64,000 bases of DNA from Motilibacter deserti (lineage in GTDB: Bacteria; Actinomycetota; Actinomycetes; Motilibacterales; Motilibacteraceae). Shown piece by piece: positions 24,346 through 32,983 of this stretch; the first letter of the stretch is position 1, and each line of letters opens with the position of its first letter. The position numbers and the translations under genes were made by a program. Under the pieces are notes generated by a model. It was not told where the DNA came from, did not search any database, and saw nothing but the letters and a program-made list of their open reading frames with translations. The stretch lies in assembly GCF_011250635.1 (NCBI RefSeq), contig NZ_JAANNP010000005.1, forward strand, positions 108,535 through 172,534. The letters are read 5' to 3'.

Positions 24346-27072
24346 TCACGCCACGCTGGAGTACGCCACCACCCCGCGCCGCACCTTGTCGATCGCCTGC
24401 CGGGCGGTGCCGCGCACGGACGAGCCCTCGGGGGCCGCGTCGGCGAGCTGCCCGAGCAGGTCCATCAGCTGCTTGCACCAGCGCACGAAGTCGCCGGCCG
24501 CGAGCCCGCTGTCGGCCAGGACGGTCTCCAGTCGGGCGCCGGACGCCCAGCGGTAGGCGGCCCAGGAGAAGCCGAGGTCGGGCTCGGAGGTGAAGTCGAG
24601 CTTGTAGTCGTCCTCGATGGCGTCGATCTCGCCGAACAGCCGGACCGTCTCCTGCAGCGCGGTCCTGGCCTGGCCCTCCGGCAGCCGCGGCGCGCCGACG
24701 TCGTCGGACGAGCGCGACTCGTAGACGAGCGCGGCCGCGCAGGCCGCGAGCTCGGGCGCCGACAGGCCCTCCCACACCTTGGCCCGCAGGCACTCGGCGG
24801 CCAGCAGGTCCAGCTCGGTGTAGAGCCGGCCGAGCCGCTCCCCCGCCGGCGTCACCCGGTCGTCCTCGAGGTAGCCAAGCGACTCGAGCAGGTCGCAGAC
24901 GCGGTCGAAGGTGCGCGCGATCGTGTGGGTGCGCGAGGCGACCCGGCGCTGCAGGACGCTCGTGTCACGGTCGAGCCGCGACGCCCGCTCCGCCCAGCGT
25001 GCGTGCTCCTCGCGGTCCGGGCAGCGGTGGCAGGGGTGCTCGCGGATCGCCGTCCGGAGCCGCGCGATCTCGGGGTCGTCCGCGGCCAGCGAGCGCGACC
25101 GCACCGGCCGCCCACCCTCGGTCGCGAGCCCGGTGTTGCGCAGTGATGAGGCAAGGTCGCGGCGCGCCTGCGGGCTGCGCGGGTTGAACCCCCTGGGGAT
25201 CTTCACCCGGTCGAGTGCCTCGACCGGCACCGGGAAGTCGGCCGCCGTCAGCTTGCGCACCTGCCGGTCGAGCGTCAGCACCGTCGGCCGCGGTCCGTCG
25301 AACCCGCCGACGAGCCCTGGGTCCAGCACGACCGCGAGCCCGGCCCGCCGACCGCTCGGGACCAGGATGACGTCGCCCGGCTTGAGCTTCTCCAGCGACT
25401 CGGCGGCCTGCGCGCGGCGGTTGGCCGCTCCGCGGCGGGCGAGCTCTGCCTCGCGGTCGCTGAGCGCGCGCCGCAGCCCGGCGTACTCGGAGAAGTCGCC
25501 GAGCTCGCAGGACATGGCCTCGCGGTAGCCCTCGAGCGCGGCCTCGTTGCGCTGGACCTGGCGGGCCAGGCCCACGACCGCCCGGTCCGCCTGGAACTGG
25601 GCGAAGGAGGTCTCGAGCAGCTCGCGCGAGCGGGGGCGGCCGAACTGCCGGACGAGGTTGACGGCCATGTTGTACGACGGGCGGAAGCTCGAGCGCAGCG
25701 GATAGGTGCGCGTCGACGCCAGCCCCGCGACGGCCGCCGGGTCGAGCCCCGGGGTGAAGAGCACCACGGCGTGGCCCTCGACGTCGATGCCGCGGCGCCC
25801 GGCCCGCCCGGTGAGCTGGGTGTACTCCCCCGGTGTGACATCGGCGTGCGTCTCGCCGTTCCACTTGACCAGCTTCTCGAGCACCACCGAGCGCGCCGGC
25901 ATGTTGATGCCGAGGGCGAGGGTCTCGGTGGCGAAGACGGCCTTGACCAGGCCGCGGACGAACAGCTCCTCGACGATCTCCTTGAACGTCGGCAGCAGCC
26001 CGGCGTGGTGGGCGGCGATCCCGCGCTCGGCGGCCTCGACGAAGTCGGCGTAGCCGAGCACGTTGAGGTCCTCGTCGGGGATGATCGAGCTGCGCGCCTC
26101 GACGATCGTGCGCACTTCGAGCGCCTCCGCCGGGGTGTTGAGCCGCAGGCCCGCGTGCAGGCACTGCTGCACCGCGGCGTCGCACCCGGCCCGGCTGAAG
26201 ATGAACGTGATCGCCGGCAGCAGGCCTTCGGCGCGCAGCCGCTCGATCACCTCGACCCGGGACGCAGGCGCGGCGCCCCGGCCGCGCGGCCCGCCGTTGC
26301 CCCTGCCGCCGCGCGAGAAGCTGCGCTCGGACATCCGCTGCTGCTGCTCGCGGGCGACCCGGGCCACCTCGGGGTTGACCTTGCGCTGCTCGTCGTCGAC
26401 GAACAGGTCGTAGAGCCGGTCGCCCAGCATCACGTGCTGCCACAGCGGGACGGGCCGGTGCTCCTCGAGCACCACGGTGGTGTCGCCGCGGACGGTCACC
26501 AGCCAGTCGCCGAACTCCTCGGCGTTGCTGACCGTGGCCGAGAGCGAGACGAGCCGCACGGACTCGGGCAGGTGGAGGATGACCTCCTCCCAGACCGCGC
26601 CGCGGAAGCGGTCGGCGAGGTAGTGCACCTCGTCCATCACCACGAAGCCCAGCCCGGCCAGCGTCGGGCTGCCGGCGTAGAGCATGTTGCGCAGGACCTC
26701 GGTCGTCATGACGACGACGGGCGCCTCGCCGTTGATCGTGTTGTCGCCGGTGAGCAGGCCGACGGTCCCGGCGCCGTAGCGCTCCACCAGGTCGTGGAAC
26801 TTCTGGTTCGACAGCGCCTTGATCGGCGTCGTGTAGAAGCACTTGCGCCCCTCGGCGAGCGCCAGGTGCACGGCGAACTCGCCGACCACCGTCTTGCCCG
26901 AGCCGGTGGGCGCGGCGACGAGGACCCCGTGGCCGGCCTCGAGGGCGCGGCACGCCTCGAGCTGGAACGGGTCGAGGCCGAAGGGGTAGCCGGCCTGGAA
27001 GCGGCCGAGCTGCGTGCGCTCGTCCGCCTGCCTGCGCCGGGCCGCGGCGAACCGCTCGGCCGGAGAGCTCAT
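24346..27072 (-). CDS. helY: Ski2/Mtr4-like DEAD-box RNA helicase HelY
   Basis: Superfamily 2 helicase of 908 residues of the actinobacterial HelY group, thought to unwind RNA. Motifs in order: Walker A APTGSGKTVVGEF near residue 55, TTPIKALSNQK (Ia), LTGDNTINGEAPVVVMTTE, Walker B VVMDEVHYLAD, SATVSNAEEFG (III), FATETLALGINMPARSVV (V) and QLTGRAGRRGID (VI). The C-terminal third contains the DSHCT helical domain (LYTELDLLAAECLRAKVWEGLSAPELAA). It is the last gene of the leftward tat-paf region but is separated from tatC by a terminator hairpin, so it likely has its own promoter. Confidence 0.93.
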   Translation of the reverse strand: MSSPAERFAAARRRQADERTQLGRFQAGYPFGLDPFQLEACRALEAGHGVLVAAPTGSGKTVVGEFAVHLALAEGRKCFYTTPIKALSNQKFHDLVERYGAGTVGLLTGDNTINGEAPVVVMTTEVLRNMLYAGSPTLAGLGFVVMDEVHYLADRFRGAVWEEVILHLPESVRLVSLSATVSNAEEFGDWLVTVRGDTTVVLEEHRPVPLWQHVMLGDRLYDLFVDDEQRKVNPEVARVAREQQQRMSERSFSRGGRGNGGPRGRGAAPASRVEVIERLRAEGLLPAITFIFSRAGCDAAVQQCLHAGLRLNTPAEALEVRTIVEARSSIIPDEDLNVLGYADFVEAAERGIAAHHAGLLPTFKEIVEELFVRGLVKAVFATETLALGINMPARSVVLEKLVKWNGETHADVTPGEYTQLTGRAGRRGIDVEGHAVVLFTPGLDPAAVAGLASTRTYPLRSSFRPSYNMAVNLVRQFGRPRSRELLETSFAQFQADRAVVGLARQVQRNEAALEGYREAMSCELGDFSEYAGLRRALSDREAELARRGAANRRAQAAESLEKLKPGDVILVPSGRRAGLAVVLDPGLVGGFDGPRPTVLTLDRQVRKLTAADFPVPVEALDRVKIPRGFNPRSPQARRDLASSLRNTGLATEGGRPVRSRSLAADDPEIARLRTAIREHPCHRCPDREEHARWAERASRLDRDTSVLQRRVASRTHTIARTFDRVCDLLESLGYLEDDRVTPAGERLGRLYTELDLLAAECLRAKVWEGLSAPELAACAAALVYESRSSDDVGAPRLPEGQARTALQETVRLFGEIDAIEDDYKLDFTSEPDLGFSWAAYRWASGARLETVLADSGLAAGDFVRWCKQLMDLLGQLADAAPEGSSVRGTARQAIDKVRRGVVAYSSVA

Positions 27073-27108
27073 GGATTCAGCCTACGTGTCACGTTCCGGG
27101 CATGACGA

Positions 27109-27144
27109 AGGCCGGCCTCGCAGGCGTACCTGCGGGGCCGGCCT
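27109..27144 (-). terminator. Terminator between tatC and helY
   Basis: A 16-bp stem with a single G-T mismatch pairs 27109-27124 with 27129-27144 around the loop CGTA. It lies 20 bases beyond the tatC stop and 36 bases before the helY start. Confidence 0.8.
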
Positions 27145-27164
27145 CGGTCAGACGTGTAGGACGA

Positions 27165-28082
27165 TCAGTCGTCGATGCTGCTGGGCCGCATGTCGAGCGG
27201 CGAGACCTCGTCGTCGGCGAGGTCGTCGTAGTCCGGCTCGCCCCGGTTGCGCAGCCGCCGCCGGTCGTTCCACCGGCAGAAGAAGTAGGCGAGGACGAAC
27301 AGGACCAGCATCGGCGTGGCCAGGGCCAGCATCGTGAACGGGTCACCGGTCGGCGTCGCCACCGCGGCGAAAACGAACACGCCCAGCGTGATGGCCCGCC
27401 ACCACTGGGTCAGCTTCTTGGCCGGCAGGACTCCGACCGCGTTGAGCATGGCGACGAAGACCGGGATCTCGAACGCGAGCCCGAAGACGAGGATGAGCCG
27501 CAACAGGATGTTGAGGTACTCGTTGACGTCGACGAGGTTCTGCGCGTCGTTGATCGTGAAGCTCAGCAGGACGTCGATCGCCTTGGGCAGCACGAGGTAG
27601 CAGACGACGGCGCCCGCGAAGAAGAGCGGCAGAGACGTCGCGAGGAACGCCAGCGACCAGCGGCGCTCGTTCTTGTGCAGCCCGGGCGTGATGAAGGCCC
27701 ACAGCTGGTAGAGCCAGACCGGCGAAGCGATCATCAAGCCGGTCACGCACGCGATGGCGATCGCCGTGTTGAAGGGGGCGGTCAGGCCGTTCGCCACGAG
27801 GACGCCGCAGCTGTCGGCGTCCAACCGGTCCACGTCGGCCTTGCACATCGGCTCGACGAGGAAGTCCGAGATCGGCCGGTAGAACACCAGGCCGATCACG
27901 ACGCCGGGCACGACCGCGATGAGCGACTTGACCAGCCGCGACCGCAGCTCGCGCAGGTGCTCGACGAGCGTCATCTGCCCCTCGGTGAGCTGCGGCTCAC
28001 GAGGCTTGCGCGGTTTGCGGCGAAGGCGCGGCCCGCGGCGGGCCGCGCCGTTCACCCTGACCGCCTCGTCGACACTGGGCAC
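27165..28082 (-). CDS. tatC: Sec-independent translocase subunit TatC
   Basis: TatC is the signal-peptide receptor and core of the twin-arginine translocase. The 305 residues begin with a basic tail (RKPRKPREPQLTEGQ), then the invariant MTLVEHLRELRSRLVKSL. Six membrane helices follow, with GLMIASPVWLYQLWAFITPGLHKNERR containing the conserved loop, FFAGAVVCYLVLPKAIDVLL and FGLAFEIPVFVAMLNAVGVL with the membrane Glu. The C-terminal ~40 residues are acidic and cytoplasmic. It follows tatA by 32 bases and is the second gene of a tatAC operon. The Tat-type catalase is a likely substrate. Confidence 0.97.
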   Translation of the reverse strand: MPSVDEAVRVNGAARRGPRLRRKPRKPREPQLTEGQMTLVEHLRELRSRLVKSLIAVVPGVVIGLVFYRPISDFLVEPMCKADVDRLDADSCGVLVANGLTAPFNTAIAIACVTGLMIASPVWLYQLWAFITPGLHKNERRWSLAFLATSLPLFFAGAVVCYLVLPKAIDVLLSFTINDAQNLVDVNEYLNILLRLILVFGLAFEIPVFVAMLNAVGVLPAKKLTQWWRAITLGVFVFAAVATPTGDPFTMLALATPMLVLFVLAYFFCRWNDRRRLRNRGEPDYDDLADDEVSPLDMRPSSIDD

Positions 28083-28114
28083 GAGGGGCCGTCCCTAGGA
28101 AGTGGAAGGAGAGG

Positions 28115-28408
28115 TCAGCGGTCTGCTGCGTCGCGGTGCACGGCGTGCGCGCCCGCGGCGGGCGCCTGCGCGACGCCACTCTCGATCGGACGCGGCTCCA
28201 CCACGACGGGCTCGGCGGCCGCGGTCGTCACGGTCGTGTCCTTGGTGGCGTCCTTGGCGTCGTCCTCACGCAGGCCCTTGGTCTCGGCCTTGAAGATGCG
28301 CAGCGAACGGCCAAGGCCACGTGCGGTGTCCGGGAGACGCTTGGCGCCGAAGAGCAGCACCACGACAGCGAGGAGAACGAAGATCTCCCAGCCCTGCAGA
28401 TTCCTCAT
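28115..28408 (-). CDS. tatA: Sec-independent translocase subunit TatA
   Basis: TatA forms the pore-like assembly of the Tat system. MRNLQGWEIFVLLAVVVLL gives the short N-terminal membrane helix, followed by the FGAKRLPDTARGLGRSL hinge and amphipathic helix, and a ~50-residue polar tail rich in Asp, Lys and Thr (LREDDAKDATKDTTV). The ATG at 28408 was taken because TatA normally begins directly before this helix; an upstream GTG adds four residues. At 97 residues the length is typical. It is transcribed before tatC. Confidence 0.96.
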   Translation of the reverse strand: MRNLQGWEIFVLLAVVVLLFGAKRLPDTARGLGRSLRIFKAETKGLREDDAKDATKDTTVTTAAAEPVVVEPRPIESGVAQAPAAGAHAVHRDAADR

Positions 28409-28538
28409 GTTGAGACCCACTCGGCTCGACGCGAACTGACTCGGTCATGCTACGCCGAGCAGTGGGCTCAGGGGTAGGAACGCGCCCTGTCCGTGACGTT
28501 GCCGAAAGGTGTCGCCCGGTCGGACGACGAGCTGGGGC

Positions 28539-28772
28539 CTAGACCGGATGCGGCCCGGACGCCGAAGGGGGCGGCACGCCGGGCGCCGCGCCGGACGAGC
28601 CAGGCATCCCCGGCGCGCCCCGGACGGACATGTCGATCGTGAGCTGCCGGCTCGCGGCGGACACCTCGCGCATCAGCGCCTTGCTCTTGCGCCACAGCGA
28701 CAGCGCGAGCAGGCCGAGCACGACGACGGCGCCCAGCAACAGCACCGCCCAGAGCACCGCCCACGCCCACAC
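28539..28772 (-). CDS. Small single-span membrane protein, 77 aa
   Basis: One N-terminal membrane helix (WAVLWAVLLLGAVVVLGLLAL) is followed by a basic amphipathic stretch (WRKSKALMREVSAASRQL) and a Pro/Gly/Ser-rich tail. This overall shape is TatA/B-like, but the TatA Gly-containing hinge is missing, so it should not be named TatB. The GTG start has AGGGTGAG nearby. It lies between the zinc-ribbon gene and tatA on the same strand. Confidence 0.7.
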   Translation of the reverse strand: MWAWAVLWAVLLLGAVVVLGLLALSLWRKSKALMREVSAASRQLTIDMSVRGAPGMPGSSGAAPGVPPPSASGPHPV

Positions 28773-28867
28773 GGGCGCTCACCCTAGCGGGGCGAGGGGT
28801 GGCCGCTCCGGGCGACGTGTCGCTGCCGAGCGCCTCGGCCACCGGGCGCAGAGCCCGGTCGTGCGCC

Positions 28868-29188
28868 TCAGCCGAAGAGCGAGGACGCCTCGACGTCGAG
28901 CCGGTCGAGGTTGAGCACGAAGTCCAGGACGTCGTCGTAGGAGATGGCGGCGCCCGCCTTCTCCTCGAACGCCTCGGCCGGCACGTGCCAGCGCTCGGCG
29001 GGGACCCCGCCGGAGACCAGCAGGGCGACGATCTCCTCGTCGGCCGGCTTGCGGACCTCGTCCCGGCAGGTCGGGCAGGTGAAGGCGTAGTACGACCAGT
29101 CAGCGCGCGAGCAGACGACGAGGCGCAGCTGCGCGGGCTTGAGCTCGACGTCCCCGCAGACGGGGCACGAGGCCTTGATCGTGGTCAT
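28868..29188 (-). CDS. Zinc-ribbon small protein, 106 aa
   Basis: Conserved hypothetical protein. Two CxxC pairs are visible, CPVCGDVEL near the start and CPTCRDEVRKP after ~40 residues, which should bind one zinc. A single Cys (VVCSRADWSYY) lies between them. The second half is helical and acidic (ERWHVPAEAFEEKAG, YDDVLDFVLNLDRL). ATG 29188 has GGAGGACC within 10 bases upstream. It sits between pafC and the small tat-region membrane gene; this order recurs in actinobacteria, but no function can be assigned. Confidence 0.8.
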   Translation of the reverse strand: MTTIKASCPVCGDVELKPAQLRLVVCSRADWSYYAFTCPTCRDEVRKPADEEIVALLVSGGVPAERWHVPAEAFEEKAGAAISYDDVLDFVLNLDRLDVEASSLFG

Positions 29189-29313
29189 GCGGTCCTCCGG
29201 AGGGGGTGTAGAGCCCCGCCGTGGTGCGGGAGCGACACCCACTGCTTCGGCATCACCGCGGACGACTTGACGTCCCGGTCGCGCCGTCACTCCTCTGGAG
29301 GGTTTGCAGCCCC

Positions 29314-30282
29314 TCAGGCGTACGCCGAGAGCGCCTCGTTCGCCCGGGTGCGCACGGCTTCGGCGACCTCCGGCGGGTCGAGGACGCGGCCGGAGCCGCC
29401 GAGCCGCAGCGCGAGCCGGACCACCCACGCGGTCTCCGAGGTGCGCAGCCGCGCGCGCAGCCGGCGCCCGGGCAGCTCCTCGACGTCCTCGCAGGGGTAG
29501 TACTCGGCCACCCAGCGCCCGGCCGGCTCGAGCTCGAGCGTGACGGCCACGTCGCCGTCGCCCGGCTGGAAGAGCCCGGCGCCGACGTCGCGCGGCTCCG
29601 CGTCGGCGGGGACCTGCGCGGAAGCGTCGAGCTCGGCCGCCTCGACGACGCGGTCGAGCCGGAAGAGCCGCACGTCGTCGACGCGACGGCACCAGCCCTC
29701 GAGGTAGGTGCGCCCGTCGACCACGAGCAGGCGCATCGGGTCGACGTCGCGCTCGGTGACCTCGTCGCGCGCCGGGACGTAGTAGCGCAGGTGGAGCCGG
29801 CGGCGCCGCTCGAGCGCGCCCCGCACGACGGGCAGCGCGCCGGGGGCCGGCTCGACGTCCACGGCGACGTTCTCGGCGGCCGCCGCCGCGTCGCCGGCCG
29901 CCTCCTCGAGCTTGGCCAGCGCGCGGTTCAGCGCGTCCCGGTCCTGCAGGCCCGGGACGAGCCCCGGGACCGCGGCGAGCGCGCGGAGCCCGACGAGCAG
30001 CGCGAGGGCCTCGTCCGCGCCGAGCCGCAAAGGCCGGGCGATGGCGTCCGCGTTCCCGACGTGGATGACGCCGCCCTCGAAGCTGGCCTCGATGAGGTCG
30101 TCCGGCATGTGGCCGGGCAGCCCGCAGACGAAGAGCAGCTGCAGGTCGTCGAGGAGCTGCTCCTCGGGGATGTCGAACGCCTGGGCGACGTCCTCGACGC
30201 GCGAGCCCGGGCGCGCAAGGAGGTACGGGACCAGCGCGAGCAGGCGGGAGAGCCGCGTCGACGCGCTCTGCTGTGCGCTCAT
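29314..30282 (-). CDS. pafC: WYL-domain transcriptional regulator PafC
   Basis: Partner of PafB in the PafBC activator of the mycobacterial DNA-damage response, encoded next to pafA. The 322 residues start with a winged-helix part (STRLSRLLALVPYLLARPG, then VAQAFDIPEEQLLDDLQLL). The WYL core (HLRYYVPARDEVTERDVDP, then RTYLEGWCRRVDDVRLFRLDR) contains the ligand-binding Y-L-W variant of the WYL motif. The C-terminal WCX domain ends with VVRLALRLGGSGRVLDPPE. ATG 30282 overlaps the pafB stop (ATGA), indicating coupled synthesis as expected for a heterodimer. Confidence 0.92.
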   Translation of the reverse strand: MSAQQSASTRLSRLLALVPYLLARPGSRVEDVAQAFDIPEEQLLDDLQLLFVCGLPGHMPDDLIEASFEGGVIHVGNADAIARPLRLGADEALALLVGLRALAAVPGLVPGLQDRDALNRALAKLEEAAGDAAAAAENVAVDVEPAPGALPVVRGALERRRRLHLRYYVPARDEVTERDVDPMRLLVVDGRTYLEGWCRRVDDVRLFRLDRVVEAAELDASAQVPADAEPRDVGAGLFQPGDGDVAVTLELEPAGRWVAEYYPCEDVEELPGRRLRARLRTSETAWVVRLALRLGGSGRVLDPPEVAEAVRTRANEALSAYA

Positions 30283-31313
30283 GCCTGCTGCGCCTCCGTC
30301 CCCGCCCGCCCGCCGTCCTGCCGGCCGCCCGCGGCGACCGCGAGCGCGGCCCGCAGCCGGCGTACGACGGCGGCGCGCAGCTCGGCCGGCTCGAGCGCGA
30401 CGGCGTCCGGGCCGAGGCCGGCGACGTCGTCCGCGAGCATCTCCAGGTCCGAGTAGGGCAGCGCCAGCACGTCCCAGCCGTCCTCGTCCTTCCCGACCTC
30501 GGCGCGCCCGGGGGCCGGCTCGGCCTGGCGGCGCAGCCACCCGCCGTGCCCCGAGCGGAGCCGGACGACCGCGCGGCCGCCGCCCGAGCGGGCAGCGGCG
30601 CGGCTGGCGACCTCGGCGCGCAGGTCCACCCCTTCCGGGACGGTCACGGCGCCCGCCTTCCCCCGCGCCGTCACGTCGCCGACGACCCGTCCGAGCCGGA
30701 AGACGCGCGTCGCGTCCCGCCCTCGGTCGTGGCCGACGAGGTACCACCGGCCGTGCCAGGAGACGACCCCCCACGGCTCCACCTCGCGGCGCTGCGGCTC
30801 GCCGTCGCCGCGCGTGCGGTAGTCGAACCGGACGACCCGCCGATCGCGCACCGCCCGCACGAGCGGGAGGAAGGCCGGCTCGCTGGCCTCGACCCGCGGC
30901 TCGAGCCCGGCGACGGCGACGTCGTCGATCTGCGCGCCGGAGGCCTGCAGCTTCAGCAGCGCCCGCGACGCGGCGCCGGCCAGCGCGGCCGACTGCCAGG
31001 CGCGGGCGGCGAGCGCGAGCACCGCCATCTCGTCCGGTGTGAAGGACGCCTCGGGCAGCGCGTAGGCCTCGCGGCGCACGCGGTAGCCGACCTCGTCCTC
31101 GAACAGCGAGCTGCCGCTCACCGTGCCGGTCTCGATGGGCACGCCCATCTCGCGCAGCTCGTCCTTGTCACGCTCGAACGCGCGGTCGAACGCCTCGTCG
31201 GTCTCCGGGTAGCCGGGGACGCTGCCGCGCAGCTCCTGCTTGGTCAGCGGCCGGCGGGTCGCCAGCAGCGCCAGCAGCAGGTTGAGCAGCCGCTCGGTCT
31301 TGCGCCGGGAGAC
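30279..31313 (-). CDS. pafB: WYL-domain regulator PafB (no canonical start codon)
   Basis: DNA-damage response activator acting with PafC. The visible frame includes the winged helix (RRKTERLLNLLLALLATRRP, LTKQELRGSVPGYPE, AFERDKDELREMGVPIETG), the WYL domain (VVRFDYRTRGDGE, then GRWYLVGHDRGRDATRVFRL) and the WCX end. The helix-turn-helix lies upstream of the only ATG (31148). Between the FKBP stop at 31389-31391 and that ATG there is no ATG, GTG or TTG in frame, although coding character is continuous. The end given here is the GTC before SRRKTER, a guess. An AGGAGG at about 31340 may serve an unusual start; alternatives are stop readthrough from FKBP or a sequence error. Confidence 0.75.
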   Translation of the reverse strand, partial: VSRRKTERLLNLLLALLATRRPLTKQELRGSVPGYPETDEAFDRAFERDKDELREMGVPIETGTVSGSSLFEDEVGYRVRREAYALPEASFTPDEMAVLALAARAWQSAALAGAASRALLKLQASGAQIDDVAVAGLEPRVEASEPAFLPLVRAVRDRRVVRFDYRTRGDGEPQRREVEPWGVVSWHGRWYLVGHDRGRDATRVFRLGRVVGDVTARGKAGAVTVPEGVDLRAEVASRAAARSGGGRAVVRLRSGHGGWLRRQAEPAPGRAEVGKDEDGWDVLALPYSDLEMLADDVAGLGPDAVALEPAELRAAVVRRLRAALAVAAGGRQDGGRAGTEAQQA

Positions 31314-31388
31314 GGTCTGGGCCGGAGCGGGCGCCGCGGCCTCCTGCTCCGGCTCGCCCGTGCCCGGCGCGAGGGTGACGTCCGTGCC

Positions 31389-31760
31389 TCAGCCCACCTG
31401 CAGCAGGTCCACCACGAAGATCAGCGTCTCGCCGGGCTTGATGACCGCCCCGGCGCCCCGGCTGCCGTAGCCCAGGTGCGGCGGGATCACCAGGCGGCGG
31501 CGGCCGCCGACCTTCATGCCCGCGACGCCGCGGTCCCAGCCGGCGATGACGCGGCCCTTGCCCAGCGGGAAGGTGAACGCCTCGCCGCGGTTCCACGAAG
31601 CGTCGAACTCCTCGCCGGTGGAGAACGCGACCCCGACGTAGTGGACGGTGACGTTCTGGCCGGGCTGCGCCTCGTCGCCGTCGCCGACCGTGATGTCCTC
31701 GATGACGAGGTCCGCCGGGGGCTCGCCGCCAGGGAAGTCGACCTCGGGCTTCTCGCTCAC
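31389..31760 (-). CDS. FKBP-type peptidyl-prolyl isomerase
   Basis: Cytoplasmic proline isomerase of 123 residues with a single FKBP domain. Conserved active-site segments are present: VHYVGVAFSTGEEFDASW, FPLGKGRVIAGWDRGVAGM, RLVIPPHLGYGSRGAG and IFVVDLLQV. Position W in AGWD and the F-DAS pair are those that bind proline. GTG 31760 has GAGGAGG 6 bases upstream. It is the first gene of the FKBP-pafB-pafC unit; its TGA is directly followed, in the same frame, by the pafB N-terminal coding sequence. Confidence 0.93.
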   Translation of the reverse strand: MSEKPEVDFPGGEPPADLVIEDITVGDGDEAQPGQNVTVHYVGVAFSTGEEFDASWNRGEAFTFPLGKGRVIAGWDRGVAGMKVGGRRRLVIPPHLGYGSRGAGAVIKPGETLIFVVDLLQVG

Positions 31761-31881
31761 GTACGCCTCCTCGTCGCGCCCGGCCCGGTGGCCGGGGCAG
31801 CGCCGGCGGCTCTGGTGCCCACCGGCTCCCGCGACCTTACTGGCTGCTGCCGCAGCTTCCGCTGTGCGTAGGGTGCCGACC

Positions 31882-32979
31882 GTGATCCGGTGGCGGGCGG
31901 GCGAGGTCGTGGCACGCGGCCGGACGTGGCCGGGGGCCGTGGAGCTGCAGGTTGCGCTCGAGGACGGGGGCGCGGCGCGCGCCCTCGCGTACCCGGCGCT
32001 CGTCGGCGACCCCGAGCCCGGGGACCGGGTGCTGCTCAACGTCACCGCGCTGGAGCTCGGGCTGGGGACGGGCGGCTTCGCGCTCGTCGTCGCGCTGCCC
32101 GACCGGCTTCCGCCGGACCCGCCGCCGGCTCCCGGGCACCTGGTCAAGGCGCGCTACTCCCCCACGCAGGCAGTGGTCCTCGGCGTCGACGAGCAGGAGA
32201 GCCCGCACCACGCGCTGCTCGCCGACGCCGACGGCCTCGACGGAATGCCCGTGGTCGTGGCCGACCTGCATTCGGCGCTCCCGGCGGTCGTCGCGGGCCT
32301 GCGGGCGGGCGGCGCGCGGCCGACCGTCGCCTACGTCATGACCGACGGCGGGGCGCTGCCGGTCTGGTTCTCCCGCACGGTGGCGGCCCTGCGCGAGGCC
32401 GGCTGGCTCGCCGCCGCCGTGACGGTCGGCCAGGCGATGGGCGGGGACGTCGAGGCGGTCACCCTGCACACCGGGCTGCTGGCGGCGCGGCACGTGCTCG
32501 GCGCCGACGTCGCCGTCGTGGCCCAGGGGCCGGGCAACCTCGGGACCGGCACCCGGTGGGGGTTCTCCGGAGTGGCCGCGGGCGAGGCGGTCAACGCGGT
32601 GTCGACGCTGGGCGGGCGCGCGGTCGCGGCGCTGCGGGTGTCCGGCGCAGACCCGCGGGAGCGCCACCGGGGGGTGTCGCACCACAGCCTGACGGCGTAC
32701 GGACGGGTTGCCCTCGCGGCTGCGGACGTCGTCGTGCCGCGGCTCGCCGACGTGCTGCCCGGCCCCCTCGCGGAGCAGGTCAGGGCAGAGGCGGCCGGCC
32801 TCGGCAGCCGTCACCGCCTCGTCGAGGTCTCCTGCGCCGGCCTGCCCGAGGCCCTCGACGCATCGCCGGCCGCCCTGTCCTCCATGGGCAGGGGGTACGC
32901 CGCGGACCCCGCCGCGTTCCTCTCCCCCGCCGCCGCCGGCCGGCACGCGGCCGCCCTGCTGGGCACGGACGGCCGCTGA
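31882..32979 (+). CDS. DUF3866 family protein
   Basis: Conserved actinobacterial/Firmicute protein of 365 residues with no known reaction. The N-terminal ~90 residues form a small beta domain (IRWRAGEVVARGRTWPG). The body resembles a Rossmann-like hydrolase or synthase: HLVKARYSPTQ, VVVADLHSALPAVVAGL, VAYVMTDGGALPVWFSRTV, VVAQGPGNLGTGTRWGFSG, and RHRGVSHHSLTAYGRVAL, where the two histidines are conserved in the family. The GTG start has AGGGTG upstream. It is divergent from FKBP and convergent with pafA, with only a 4-base gap to the pafA stop. It often sits beside the Pup-proteasome genes, but a functional link is unproven. Confidence 0.88.
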   Translation: MIRWRAGEVVARGRTWPGAVELQVALEDGGAARALAYPALVGDPEPGDRVLLNVTALELGLGTGGFALVVALPDRLPPDPPPAPGHLVKARYSPTQAVVLGVDEQESPHHALLADADGLDGMPVVVADLHSALPAVVAGLRAGGARPTVAYVMTDGGALPVWFSRTVAALREAGWLAAAVTVGQAMGGDVEAVTLHTGLLAARHVLGADVAVVAQGPGNLGTGTRWGFSGVAAGEAVNAVSTLGGRAVAALRVSGADPRERHRGVSHHSLTAYGRVALAAADVVVPRLADVLPGPLAEQVRAEAAGLGSRHRLVEVSCAGLPEALDASPAALSSMGRGYAADPAAFLSPAAAGRHAAALLGTDGR

Positions 32980-32983
32980 CCCG

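Noticed and set aside
28539..28772. Naming the small membrane protein TatB
   Set aside because: It has a similar helix-plus-amphipathic shape but lacks the TatA/B glycine hinge and conserved residues.
29189..29313. GGGTGT/ACACCC inverted repeat between pafC and the zinc-ribbon gene
   Set aside because: Six-base arms with a long loop are expected by chance at this GC content.
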